DNA from: Flavobacteriaceae bacterium
Lineage (GTDB): Bacteria > Bacteroidota > Bacteroidia > Flavobacteriales > Flavobacteriaceae
NCBI GenBank assembly: GCA_014075215.1
Contig: CP046177.1
Coordinates: 2,232,501 to 2,296,500 of the forward strand
Length of the DNA: 64,000 nucleotides
Direction of reading: 5' to 3'
Shown here piece by piece: positions 54,704 to 63,535 of the stretch (position 1 is its first letter; each line of letters begins with the position of its first letter). The translations under genes were made by a program, and so were the position numbers. Under the pieces are notes generated by a model. It did not search any database. It saw only the letters and a program-made list of their open reading frames with translations, and was not told the origin of the DNA.

Positions 54704-55441
54704 ATGAGCATTAAAAAATATATTCCCAATTTGTTTACGCTTGGCAATCTTTTGTGTGGTACAATTGCGCTTATTTTTACTGCGCAATACGATTTTGTCA
54801 ATGCAGCAATAGCTGTCTTTTTAGGAATTATTTTTGATTTTTTAGACGGGCTCTTGGCCCGGGTGTTAAAAATTCAGGGGACATTAGGGAGGTATCTGGA
54901 TTCGCTTTCCGATATGGTTACCAGTGGTGTTGTTCCCGGAATTGTGATGTTTTGTTTACTGGGAATGAACCTTCCGGAAGGAGATGGATACCATCTTGAA
55001 TTGGATGTCAGTAATTTTTATAAGGATATAAGATTAATAGGACTTATATTGACATTATCTGCATGTTATCGATTGGCAAAATTTAATGTAGATGTGAAAC
55101 CCTCCGGATCCTTTACCGGTTTGCCTACGCCTGCAATGAGTTTGTTTGTAGTTTCTTTGCCATTAATTCAAAAGTATACGGATATTCTTTTTCTAAAAGA
55201 ATTAGTTACAAATAACTATGTTTTAATTGGAATTACGCTTGTATTTAGCTATTTAATGAACTCCGGAATGGATATGTTCTCTTTAAAATTTAAAAACTTT
55301 AAGTGGGAAGAGAATATTTTTAAGTACCTGTTAATTTTGGTTTCAGCAGTGCTGTTATTAACGGTGGGTTATATGGCTATTCCTCTGATTATTTTGATTT
55401 ATATTTTCTTGTCGATTATAGATAACTTAAAATGGAGTTAA
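54704..55441 (+). CDS. pssA: CDP-diacylglycerol-serine O-phosphatidyltransferase
   Basis: From ATG 54,704 (MSIKKYIPNLFTLGNLLCG) the protein has 245 residues; an earlier ATG at 54,635 adds a non-conserved stretch. The CDP-alcohol phosphotransferase motif is complete, D-x2-D-G-x2-A-R-x8-G-x3-D-x3-D (DFLDGLLAR ... GRYLDSLSD). Several membrane segments follow. The enzyme makes phosphatidylserine, precursor of phosphatidylethanolamine. The 270-base gap upstream, beyond the hydrolase remnant, shows no gene. Confidence 0.88.
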   Translation: MSIKKYIPNLFTLGNLLCGTIALIFTAQYDFVNAAIAVFLGIIFDFLDGLLARVLKIQGTLGRYLDSLSDMVTSGVVPGIVMFCLLGMNLPEGDGYHLELDVSNFYKDIRLIGLILTLSACYRLAKFNVDVKPSGSFTGLPTPAMSLFVVSLPLIQKYTDILFLKELVTNNYVLIGITLVFSYLMNSGMDMFSLKFKNFKWEENIFKYLLILVSAVLLLTVGYMAIPLIILIYIFLSIIDNLKWS

Positions 55442-55540
55442 AGTGAAGTTTGGAGTTACACTTTCGAGCAGAGCTGGCAATGGAAATGATTTTTTACACG
55501 ATCTTTCCAGTGTTCTTTGGCACATAGGAACGTTTGAAAA

Positions 55541-56275
55541 TTAGAAAACCTTTTCTTTTAACTCGAAACCTTTTCCCAAATATACTTTGCGAACCAACTT
55601 ATCATCAGCTAATTCTTTTGGGGTTCCTTCTTTTAAGATACCTCCTTCAAACATCAAATACGTTTTATCGGTAATCGCCAGGGTGGCTTGTACATCATGA
55701 TCTGTAATCAAAATGCCTATGTTCCGATGTTTCAGATGTGCTACAATACTTTGTATGTCTTCTACGGCAATGGGATCTACACCGGCAAAAGGTTCGTCTA
55801 AGAGTATAAAACTCGGATCAGAGGCCAAACATCTGGCAATTTCTGTTCTACGCCTTTCTCCTCCGGAGAGCAAATCGCCACGGTTCTTACGAACATGTCC
55901 GATATTAAACTCTTCGATCAAAGATTCCAATTTTACGTGTTGCTCTTTTTGAGTAAGCTTGGTAAATTGTAAGACAGATAAAATATTCTCTTCTACGGAT
56001 AATTTTCTAAAAACAGAGGCTTCCTGGGCTAAATATCCAATTCCTTTCTGCGCACGTTTGTGCATTGGATATTCGGTAATATTTTCATTATTTAAAAAAA
56101 TATTTCCCCCATTAGGCCTTATCATTCCTACGATTATGTAAAAAGAAGTTGTTTTTCCCGCACCGTTGGGGCCCAACAAACCGGTAATTTCACCTTGTTG
56201 AACTTCTAAAGAAATGTCTTTCACCACTTTTCTGCGGCCATACATTTTTTGAATATTCTCAACTCTTAAAATCAT
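55541..56275 (-). CDS. lptB: LPS export ABC transporter ATP-binding protein
   Basis: The protein has 244 residues: Walker A LLGPNGAGKTTSFY, Q-loop YLAQEASVFRKLSVEEN, signature LLSGGERRRTEIARCLA, Walker B FILLDEPFAGVDP and switch His ITDHDV. EASVFRKL and GERRR are typical of LptB rather than other ABC ATPases. It powers lipopolysaccharide transport by the LptFG complex, whose genes are elsewhere. Confidence 0.92.
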   Translation of the reverse strand: MILRVENIQKMYGRRKVVKDISLEVQQGEITGLLGPNGAGKTTSFYIIVGMIRPNGGNIFLNNENITEYPMHKRAQKGIGYLAQEASVFRKLSVEENILSVLQFTKLTQKEQHVKLESLIEEFNIGHVRKNRGDLLSGGERRRTEIARCLASDPSFILLDEPFAGVDPIAVEDIQSIVAHLKHRNIGILITDHDVQATLAITDKTYLMFEGGILKEGTPKELADDKLVRKVYLGKGFELKEKVF

Positions 56276-56363
56276 TTGTATATGAAATTCATTACTATAA
56301 CAGGGGTAAAAATAGTCAATTACATTTTTTCAAATCTTAAAAAGCTCTTAATTATATGGTTTT

Positions 56364-56712
56364 TCAATTAGCGCTTTCCAAAGCTTCCCAAAATTCTACC
56401 GCTCTTCTCAGATGCGGAATTACAATAGTACCTCCGACTAATGTTGCTATGGACATGGTTTCCATCATTTCTTCTTTGGTAACTCCTGATTTGTATGAGG
56501 TTTCGAGATGGTAAGCAATGCAGTCATCACAACGCAAAACTGCAGAGACAACCAGACCAGGTAATTCTTTAGTTTTTACAGATAAATGCCCTTCTTTATA
56601 GGCATTGGTATCTAAGTTAAAAATTCTTTTAAGGATTTTGTGATCGCCATTGAGGATTTTTACCATTCATCTTTTGACGATATGCGTTAAATTCAACTAC
56701 TTTATCAGTCAT
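56364..56712 (-). pseudogene. AhpD/carboxymuconolactone decarboxylase-like protein, frameshifted near the start
   Basis: The 100-residue frame from 56,666 carries the family core: SAVLRCDDCIAYHLE with the C-x-x-C pair, KEEMMETMSIATLVGGTIVIPHLRRAVEFW. Relatives start further upstream with VVEFNAYRQKMN, and exactly that is encoded from ATG 56,712 in another frame. The two join if one A is removed from the run in GGTAAAAATCC (~56,660). The upstream ATG overlaps the tatC stop. It is either a real lesion or a consensus error; re-initiation at 56,666 would give a shortened protein. Confidence 0.75.
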
Positions 56713-57517
56713 ATTTCTTTTCTTGATTTTTAATCACTCTTTTGGATACTTTTATACTCACTTCATAGAGTATCAAAATGGGAATGGATACAATGATTTG
56801 ACTTGCTACATCCGGAGGTGTAATAATAGCCGACAATATTAAGACCAAAACCAAAGCATGTTTTCTATATCTTTTTAGAAATTCAGGGGTAATCAAACCT
56901 ATTTTGGATAAAAAATAGATAATTACCGGGAGTTCAAACATAATGGCTACTCCCAGTAAAGTGTTGGTTACCAATCCAATATGTGATTGCAAAGTAATTT
57001 GATTTTCTACTGAGCTTGTAATTTGAAAATTATAAAAGAAATATACCGACATAGGTAGAATTACATAGTAACTAAATAAAACACCTATAAAAAAAAGCAG
57101 TGAGGCAATGAATATAAACCCTCTGGATTTTTTGATTTCATTTTCATGTAATCCCGGAGCTATAAACCTCCATATTTCCCATAGCACATAGGGAAATGAA
57201 AAAATAAGACCTAAAACAAAAGAAACCCAGATGGCATTCATAAATTGTTGGGTAACTTTTAGTACTTGTAATTTATCTTTAAAAGTAATAGTACAAAACC
57301 CGCTTTCGGACCCAAGGATGGAAAAAAAGTTACAAAAAGCTCTATAGGTTAAAAAATTGGCATCTCTGTGTGCTAATAAAAAATCATCATATATGGTTTC
57401 TTTAAAAATAAAAATAACCGCAGCCACAATGATAATCGCTAAAAAACTTCGTACCAGATGCCATCTTAGTTCCTCTAAGTGAGTCAAAAATGACATTTCT
57501 TTTCCTTGATTTGACAT
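56705..57517 (-). CDS. tatC: Twin-arginine translocase subunit TatC
   Basis: The protein has 270 residues with six membrane segments. MSFLTHLEELRWHLVRSF is the conserved TatC start, and FPYVLWEIWRFIAPGLHENE, GVLFSYYVILPMSVYFFYNF and AIITPPDVASQ are typical loops. TatC receives Tat signal peptides. Its stop codon overlaps the start region of the AhpD-like gene, and its start follows kdsD directly. Confidence 0.94.
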   Translation of the reverse strand: MSNQGKEMSFLTHLEELRWHLVRSFLAIIIVAAVIFIFKETIYDDFLLAHRDANFLTYRAFCNFFSILGSESGFCTITFKDKLQVLKVTQQFMNAIWVSFVLGLIFSFPYVLWEIWRFIAPGLHENEIKKSRGFIFIASLLFFIGVLFSYYVILPMSVYFFYNFQITSSVENQITLQSHIGLVTNTLLGVAIMFELPVIIYFLSKIGLITPEFLKRYRKHALVLVLILSAIITPPDVASQIIVSIPILILYEVSIKVSKRVIKNQEKKYD

Positions 57518-58489
57518 TTAAAATATTCCTTCTTTGATTAAATCGTGTAAATGAATAACTCCTGTATAATTTCCATACGAGTCTGTAATTAAAATTTGCG
57601 AGATATTATTACTCTCCATCGTTTCTAAAGCCGCTATGGCCATAGCTTCGCAAGAAATGATCTTTGGGTTTCGCCCCATAATATCTTTGGCCTTTACATT
57701 TGTAATATCAGGTTGTGTAGCCAGCATTCTTCTAATATCTCCGTCTGTAATAATTCCGGAAATTTTCCCGTTTTCAGATAAAACGGCGGTTGCTCCCAAT
57801 CTTTTTTCTGTTATTTCAACAATCACTTTTGCAACCGTACAGGTTTCATTAACTTTCGGTAGCTGATTTTGCTTGATTACATCCGAAACCTTTAAATACA
57901 GACGTTTACCTAATGCTCCTCCCGGATGGTATTTTGCAAAATCATCCTTTGAGAATGCTCTTAATTTTAGTAAGCATACTGCCAACGCATCACCTATGAC
58001 CAACTGAGCAGTTGTGCTTGTTGTTGGAGTTAAGTTATTTGGGCAGGCTTCTTTTTCTACATAGGAATTCAGTATGAAATCCGCATGATTTGCCAAAAAT
58101 GAGTCGCTATTCCCTGTAATTGCTATGATCTTATTTTTTGAATTTTTTATCAGCGGAATTAAGACTTTTATTTCTGCTGTATTTCCACTTTTGGAAATAC
58201 AAACCACCATGTCATCATTTTGTATCATTCCCAAATCCCCGTGAATTGCATCGGCAGCATGCATAAATATAGATGGAGTTCCGGTTGAATTAAATGTTGC
58301 CACAATTTTTGCTGCAATATTAGCACTTTTACCTATACCAGTAACAATGATCCTGCCTTTAGATGCTAAGATACATGCAACCGCTTTTTCAAAATTTTCA
58401 TCGACAAAGTTTACGAGATTTGAAATTGCATTGCCCTCCATAAGTATTGTTTCTTTAGCTACGACAATACTATTTTTTAAATTTTTCAA
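57518..58489 (-). CDS. kdsD: Arabinose-5-phosphate isomerase (KpsF/GutQ family)
   Basis: The protein has 323 residues. A SIS domain (~35-170; VTGIGKSANIAAKIVATFNSTGTPS, HGDLGMIQNDDMVVCISKSGNT) is followed by two CBS domains (~205-323; ISGIITDGDIRRML). The GKS and HxxDxG signatures belong to the isomerase that makes arabinose-5-phosphate for KDO. The frames of kdsD and tatC touch (57,518/57,517), so they are one operon. Confidence 0.9.
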   Translation of the reverse strand: MKNLKNSIVVAKETILMEGNAISNLVNFVDENFEKAVACILASKGRIIVTGIGKSANIAAKIVATFNSTGTPSIFMHAADAIHGDLGMIQNDDMVVCISKSGNTAEIKVLIPLIKNSKNKIIAITGNSDSFLANHADFILNSYVEKEACPNNLTPTTSTTAQLVIGDALAVCLLKLRAFSKDDFAKYHPGGALGKRLYLKVSDVIKQNQLPKVNETCTVAKVIVEITEKRLGATAVLSENGKISGIITDGDIRRMLATQPDITNVKAKDIMGRNPKIISCEAMAIAALETMESNNISQILITDSYGNYTGVIHLHDLIKEGIF

Positions 58490-58520
58490 TAATTGATGTT
58501 TTTAACAGTAAAAAAAGTTA

Positions 58521-58529
58521 TATCTTTAG
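58521..58529 (+). promoter_or_regulatory. Possible promoter box for recQ
   Basis: TATCTTTAG resembles the TAnnTTTG consensus in the divergent kdsD/recQ gap, about 87 nt before the recQ ATG. Only one mismatch to the core is seen, but the support is weak. Confidence 0.3.
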
Positions 58530-58615
58530 TTAACCAAGTGGAACAAAATTACTATAAAAAAATATAGAACTCAAATATTTGTTTTTAGTTATCTTAAGGT
58601 AAAAAATGATATGTA

Positions 58616-60802
58616 ATGGATTTATATAGCCCCTTAAAAAAGTTTTTTGGCTTTAATCAGTTCAAGGGGCTGCAAGAAGAGGTCATTAAAAGCATTATTA
58701 ATAACAATAATACTTTTGTGGTGATGCCTACCGGAGGAGGTAAATCTCTTTGTTATCAGTTACCTGCTTTAATGAAAGAGGGCACTGCTATTGTGGTTTC
58801 CCCTTTAATTGCCTTAATGAAAAATCAGGTGGATGCCATTAGAGGTATTTCCGAAAATAAGGGAATAGCTCACGTATTAAATTCTTCATTAAATAAAACT
58901 GAAATTGCCAAGGTAAAAAGCGACATTTCGGCAGGAATAACCAAATTATTATATGTGGCGCCGGAATCTCTGATTAAAGAAGAATATGTTACGTTCTTAC
59001 GATCCGAAAAAATATCTTTTGTAGCTATAGATGAAGCACATTGTATTTCCGAATGGGGGCATGATTTCAGACCCGAATATAGGAATTTACGAAATATTAT
59101 TAAACAAATTGATAATGTTTCGGTTATTGGTTTAACAGCTACTGCTAAGGAAAAAGTTCAGGAAGATATTTTAAAAACATTAGGTATTACGAATGCCAAA
59201 ACATTTAAAGCTTCATTTAACAGGGCAAATTTATTTTATGAAGTACGACCGAAAACAAAAGAGGTTGAAAAAGATATGATCCGTTTTGTAAAACAACGCA
59301 AAAATAAATCCGGGATTATTTATTGTTTGAGTAGAAAAAAAGTAGAAGAAATTGCCCAGGTACTACAAGTAAACGGAATTAGAGCCGTACCATATCATGC
59401 CGGCTTAGATGCTAAAACACGAATAAAACATCAGGATATGTTTTTAATGGAAAATTGTGATGTTGTAGTAGCAACTATTGCTTTTGGAATGGGTATAGAC
59501 AAACCGGATGTCCGGTATGTTATACACTATGATATGCCAAAAAGTTTGGAAAGTTATTATCAGGAAACCGGAAGAGCCGGACGAGATGGAGGGGAAGGTT
59601 ATTGTTTGGCTTTTTATGCGTATAAAGACATTGAAAAATTAGAGAAATTTATGGCTGGAAAACCTGTAGCCGAACAAGAAATAGGACATGCTTTATTACA
59701 GGAAGTTGTGGGTTATGCGGAAACTTCCATGAGTAGGCGTAAGTATTTATTACATTATTTCGGAGAGGAGTTTGACGAAAAAAACGGAGAGGGTGCCGAT
59801 ATGGATGATAACAGTAAAAACCCTAAAAAAGAGCATGAAGCAAAGAATGATGTCGTAAAATTACTATGTATTATAAGAGATACTAAAGAAAAATACAAGC
59901 CAAAGGAAATTGTAAACACACTAACAGGAAAGGAAAATGCTATGTTAAACTCTCACAAAACATATTTACAAGATTTTTTTGGGATAGGAAAAGATAAAAG
60001 TGGTTCATATTGGATGGCTTTGTTAAGACAAATATTAGTTGCCAATCTAATTAAAAAAGAAATTGAGCAATATGGTGTTATTAAACTAACGGATATAGGA
60101 AAAAAATTTATAATAACCCCCCAATCTTTTATGATGACCGAAGATCATATTTACTTAGAGGAAGATACGTCATCAGAGATTATTACAAATACGAAAGCAA
60201 CAATGATTAGCACTGACGAACATCTCATAAAGATGTTAAGAGATTTGCGTAAAAAAATTGCAGTGAAGCAGGGTGTCCCTCCTTATGCAGTTTTTCAGAA
60301 TCCTTCTTTAGATGATATGACGTTAAAATATCCAATTACTACAGAAGAAATGGCCACAGTACACGGAGTTGGAGAAGGGAAAGCCCGTAAATTCGGAGAG
60401 GAGTTTATACGGTTGATCTCCAAATATGTAGAAGAAAATGATATCATTCGTCCGGATGATTTAATTGTGAAAAGTACGGGTGTAAATTCAGGACTAAAAT
60501 TATATATTATTCAAAATACAGATAGAAAATTGCCTTTAATTGATATAGCAAAAGCAAAAGGATTGGAGATGGAGGAATTAATTAAAGAGATGGAAGTTAT
60601 CATTTATTCCGGTACAAAATTGAATATAAACTATATTTTGGATGAGCTTTTGGATGAAGATCAACAAGAAGAAATCTACAACTATTTTATGGAGGCAGAG
60701 AATGACAAAATTCAGAATGCTTTAGACGAATTTGGTGGCGATTATGAAGAGGAAGAACTGCGACTCATGCGTATTAAATTTATTAGCGAAGTAGCCAATT
60801 AA
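58616..60802 (+). CDS. recQ: ATP-dependent DNA helicase RecQ
   Basis: The protein has 728 residues. Helicase motifs are complete: MPTGGGKSLCYQLP, AIDEAHCISEWGHDFRPEY, GLTATAKEKVQ, ATIAFGMGIDKPDVRYV and QETGRAGRDGG. The RecQ-C region follows (YAETSMSRRKYLLHYFGEEFDE) and an HRDC domain lies near 540-615. In the RecQ-C part the zinc-binding cysteines of E. coli RecQ are replaced (the region reads FDEKNGEGADMDDN), as I recall for flavobacterial RecQ proteins generally. RecQ acts in recombination and fork repair. Confidence 0.93.
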   Translation: MDLYSPLKKFFGFNQFKGLQEEVIKSIINNNNTFVVMPTGGGKSLCYQLPALMKEGTAIVVSPLIALMKNQVDAIRGISENKGIAHVLNSSLNKTEIAKVKSDISAGITKLLYVAPESLIKEEYVTFLRSEKISFVAIDEAHCISEWGHDFRPEYRNLRNIIKQIDNVSVIGLTATAKEKVQEDILKTLGITNAKTFKASFNRANLFYEVRPKTKEVEKDMIRFVKQRKNKSGIIYCLSRKKVEEIAQVLQVNGIRAVPYHAGLDAKTRIKHQDMFLMENCDVVVATIAFGMGIDKPDVRYVIHYDMPKSLESYYQETGRAGRDGGEGYCLAFYAYKDIEKLEKFMAGKPVAEQEIGHALLQEVVGYAETSMSRRKYLLHYFGEEFDEKNGEGADMDDNSKNPKKEHEAKNDVVKLLCIIRDTKEKYKPKEIVNTLTGKENAMLNSHKTYLQDFFGIGKDKSGSYWMALLRQILVANLIKKEIEQYGVIKLTDIGKKFIITPQSFMMTEDHIYLEEDTSSEIITNTKATMISTDEHLIKMLRDLRKKIAVKQGVPPYAVFQNPSLDDMTLKYPITTEEMATVHGVGEGKARKFGEEFIRLISKYVEENDIIRPDDLIVKSTGVNSGLKLYIIQNTDRKLPLIDIAKAKGLEMEELIKEMEVIIYSGTKLNINYILDELLDEDQQEEIYNYFMEAENDKIQNALDEFGGDYEEEELRLMRIKFISEVAN

Positions 60803-60945
60803 TACTTTCTGATTTATTTAAGAGTTGACCGTACAAATTTTGAACTTTTAAACTATAATAATAAAGCGTCTCCAGGAAAATATTGAAGACACTTTATAAG
60901 TTTGTTATCTATACCATTTATTACAATAATTTCAAATAATAATTG

Positions 60946-61027
60946 GCATAAAATTTTAGAGAAGGAAGAAATTTGAAGTCAAATCAATTCAAATACACAA
61001 TATATCACTAACAACGGCAAAGGTCTC
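60946..61027. repeat. Half copy of the 162-bp MITE-like repeat
   Basis: In reverse orientation this stretch matches the left half of the 37,137 copy: GAGACCTTTGC at its end (61,027), TGATATATT, then GAATTGATTTGACTTC. The other half is missing, so it is a decayed copy. Confidence 0.65.
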
Positions 61028-61033
61028 CTGAGT

Positions 61034-61822
61034 TTAATCCAAAGAAATAGTCTCTAAAACTGACGACTGGATTTTATCTTTATGCTTATTATACAATTCT
61101 AACCAAGTATCCCAATCTTTTTTTCTCGCATTTACCTCGGTTACTTTTATGTGAATGGACTTAATAGGATTGATAGTGGGGACAAAAGTAAAAATATCTT
61201 CTAAATCTTTTGAATTGTTTTTTGCATCGGGAATCATATTATTAAAATTAAATGTACCTAATGTAAAAGTTTTAAGTTCTCCTAAACTATTGTAATACTC
61301 AAGGAATAATTCTACCACAACATTTACATGATGATGATTATTTTTCAATTTTACATTAGTATAGTTATATGCTAAGCTTTCAAAATGTACTATTTTAAAA
61401 TTCTTGTTATTCTTAAAATCTTTCAACGTAAGATTTATGACAAGAGATTCTTTATTGCCATTCGTTTTTTTATATTGTAAGCACCTTATATTGTCAATAT
61501 GTTCAATTGCATTTTCTTTAAAAAGCGGATAAGAATCAGAGTGCTCTTTAACATATTTGTTCGGATTGTAAAATAATTTGGAAATATTATTGAAAACATA
61601 TGGTAAGACCAAATGAGCAACAATAAAGCTTGCAATATTTTTAGGGCCTATCTTTTTTTGACATTTTTTAGTGATACTGGTTTTTGTTTTTTTAGCAAAA
61701 CCTATCATTACTTTTTTATTTTCATAGCTGTATATTTTTCCCAAATCTTTTTTATTTTGACTTACACTTATATTATAAGACAGTATTGTTAATAGTACGG
61801 TTATTATAAATTTGAATTTCAT
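61034..61822 (-). CDS. Secreted protein of unknown function
   Basis: The protein has 262 residues with a signal peptide (FIITVLLTILSYNISVSQ). The mature part is Lys/Asn-rich with beta-type segments (SLVINLTLKDF, NVVVELFLEYYN, IKSIHIKVTEV). I do not recognise a family. It starts 6 nt after the subtilase stop on the same strand, so it may be co-expressed with it. Confidence 0.65.
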   Translation of the reverse strand: MKFKFIITVLLTILSYNISVSQNKKDLGKIYSYENKKVMIGFAKKTKTSITKKCQKKIGPKNIASFIVAHLVLPYVFNNISKLFYNPNKYVKEHSDSYPLFKENAIEHIDNIRCLQYKKTNGNKESLVINLTLKDFKNNKNFKIVHFESLAYNYTNVKLKNNHHHVNVVVELFLEYYNSLGELKTFTLGTFNFNNMIPDAKNNSKDLEDIFTFVPTINPIKSIHIKVTEVNARKKDWDTWLELYNKHKDKIQSSVLETISLD

Positions 61823-61828
61823 GATTTT

Positions 61829-62980
61829 CTATTTTAAAAGTTTATTACAATTTAATCTGAGTCTGTTATTTACGATATCTGATTTTGTTTTTAAATCGTG
61901 TTTCAGATGGTTGAGGTTTTTATACGAGTGTATGGCTAAATTTAGTGCCAATGCTCCGGAAACATGTGGAGTTGCCATAGATGTCCCGTCTTTATAAGCA
62001 TATCCGTTTGTGCCTCTTTCTAAAGATAATATGTCTTTTCCGGGGGCATATACAGTGATGCCTTTTCCGAAATTAGAAAAACGGGGCTTATCATCATTTT
62101 TGTCCGTAGCACCTACCGAAATGGTATTTTTATAATTAGCAGGAGAATAGTATTTTACATTATCGTTTTCATTGCCGGCAGCAAATACACAGATACCTCC
62201 CTTAGCGTGTACATAATCGATGGCTGCTTCAATAGTCGGAGAAGAAGGAGTTCGCTCGGTAAACCCCCAGCTATTATTCAGGATTTTTGCTCCGTTATCT
62301 GCAGCATATTTTAAAGCCTTTACAATACTATCCGGATTATCATCACGATAAGGGAAAATTTTTACAGCCATAATTTTCACCTTTGGAGACACCCCTGCAA
62401 TGCCGAGGTTGTTATTTGCTATGGCTCCTATGGTTCCCGCAACATGAGTTCCGTGTCCGCTATAATCCATAGGATCATTGTTATTGCTGGAGAAATCATA
62501 TCCGTAACTTCCGTTTTTTTGCCACATATTGTTTTTGATATCCGGATGGTTGTAATCCACTCCCGTATCAATTACAGCAACGGTAATACCGTCTCCTTTT
62601 GATATATTCCAGGCATCCTCGCATTCAATTTTTTGTAATCCATATAGTTTTGGATAGGAAGGGTCGTTTGGAGAGTATTTTGTTTCAATGGTTTTACTGA
62701 CTTCGAAAAAATCCACGTCCGGATTTGTACTAAGCTGATTTTTAACCGCTTCCAATTCAGATGTGTCAACTTCTAATTTGTACAATCTGTATAGCTTTCT
62801 TTCCTCCGGATTCATGGTTTCATAAGAAGCAATAAATGACCTGTTTTTATCTTTTTTACGTTGTAAAAAAGGTTCAAGTTTTAGTTCTCTTTTAAATGCG
62901 CCACTCTTAACTCCAATCGTATTGAAATTGTTTTTAACCTCGGCGTTTTCGCTAAGGCATACTGTTATTGTTTTTTTCAT
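61829..62980 (-). CDS. S8 family (subtilisin-like) serine peptidase
   Basis: The protein has 383 residues. The catalytic triad is intact: D138 in VAVIDTGVDYNHPD, H176 in SGHGTHVAGT and S334 in DGTSMATPHVSGA; the oxyanion Asn is in FAAGNENDN. Residues 1-100 look like an I9-type propeptide (LYKLEVDTSELEAVKNQL, VDFFEVSKTIETKY). There is no N-terminal signal peptide and no type IX sorting domain, so the enzyme may act in the cytoplasm or leave by an unusual route. It lies between a small membrane protein and a secreted protein of unknown function. Confidence 0.88.
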   Translation of the reverse strand: MKKTITVCLSENAEVKNNFNTIGVKSGAFKRELKLEPFLQRKKDKNRSFIASYETMNPEERKLYRLYKLEVDTSELEAVKNQLSTNPDVDFFEVSKTIETKYSPNDPSYPKLYGLQKIECEDAWNISKGDGITVAVIDTGVDYNHPDIKNNMWQKNGSYGYDFSSNNNDPMDYSGHGTHVAGTIGAIANNNLGIAGVSPKVKIMAVKIFPYRDDNPDSIVKALKYAADNGAKILNNSWGFTERTPSSPTIEAAIDYVHAKGGICVFAAGNENDNVKYYSPANYKNTISVGATDKNDDKPRFSNFGKGITVYAPGKDILSLERGTNGYAYKDGTSMATPHVSGALALNLAIHSYKNLNHLKHDLKTKSDIVNNRLRLNCNKLLK

Positions 62981-62995
62981 GTGATATGTTTTAAA

Positions 62996-63367
62996 TTATT
63001 TAAAATAGGTAGTTAGTGTAAAATTTTGATTACCGGTTTTTGTAGTGATGTTACCCTCTCTGCTTCTTTGAATTGTTTTTGTAACCACTTGCAGTATTTT
63101 TTTTATGACAATAGGGTAAAATAAAGCGGTTATAAAAAGCTTGGCATGATCACCAAGATTTACATTTAATATGATGAAATCATCAATGTAAATGGTAGTT
63201 AATCCAAAAAAGACGGTAGAAATAAATACAATCAGCCAGTACGTTTTTGATTTATCTAACACGATACTGTCATCAAGTTCTAATCTTAGATTATACCAGT
63301 GAAGGACTTCTTGCCCTGTAGCTCCTAAAAAACTTACTAAAAATGTTTGAATTGTTAAATGTTCCAT
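62996..63367 (-). CDS. Small membrane protein next to the subtilase
   Basis: From ATG 63,367 (MEHLTIQTFLVSFLGATGQEVLHWYNLR) the protein has 123 residues; a longer frame from 63,409 is possible. Three hydrophobic segments are seen (TFLVSFLGATG, WLIVFISTVFFGLTTIYI, LFITALFYPIVIKKIL). I know no family with confidence. It ends 15 nt before the subtilase gene and may form a unit with it. Confidence 0.6.
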   Translation of the reverse strand: MEHLTIQTFLVSFLGATGQEVLHWYNLRLELDDSIVLDKSKTYWLIVFISTVFFGLTTIYIDDFIILNVNLGDHAKLFITALFYPIVIKKILQVVTKTIQRSREGNITTKTGNQNFTLTTYFK

Positions 63368-63535
63368 ATAATATGAGTTTTGAATACTCAAATCTATGGT
63401 ACATGTCATTTCGATTGTATCCCTACAAATAGGTAAATTTTAATTCGGGATATCTCTGTCAAATCACTGCTGTAAAGATCTCCTTAAAATAAACTCTTTG
63501 AAAGCTCCAAATCTCAAGTCATAAGATATAATTAT

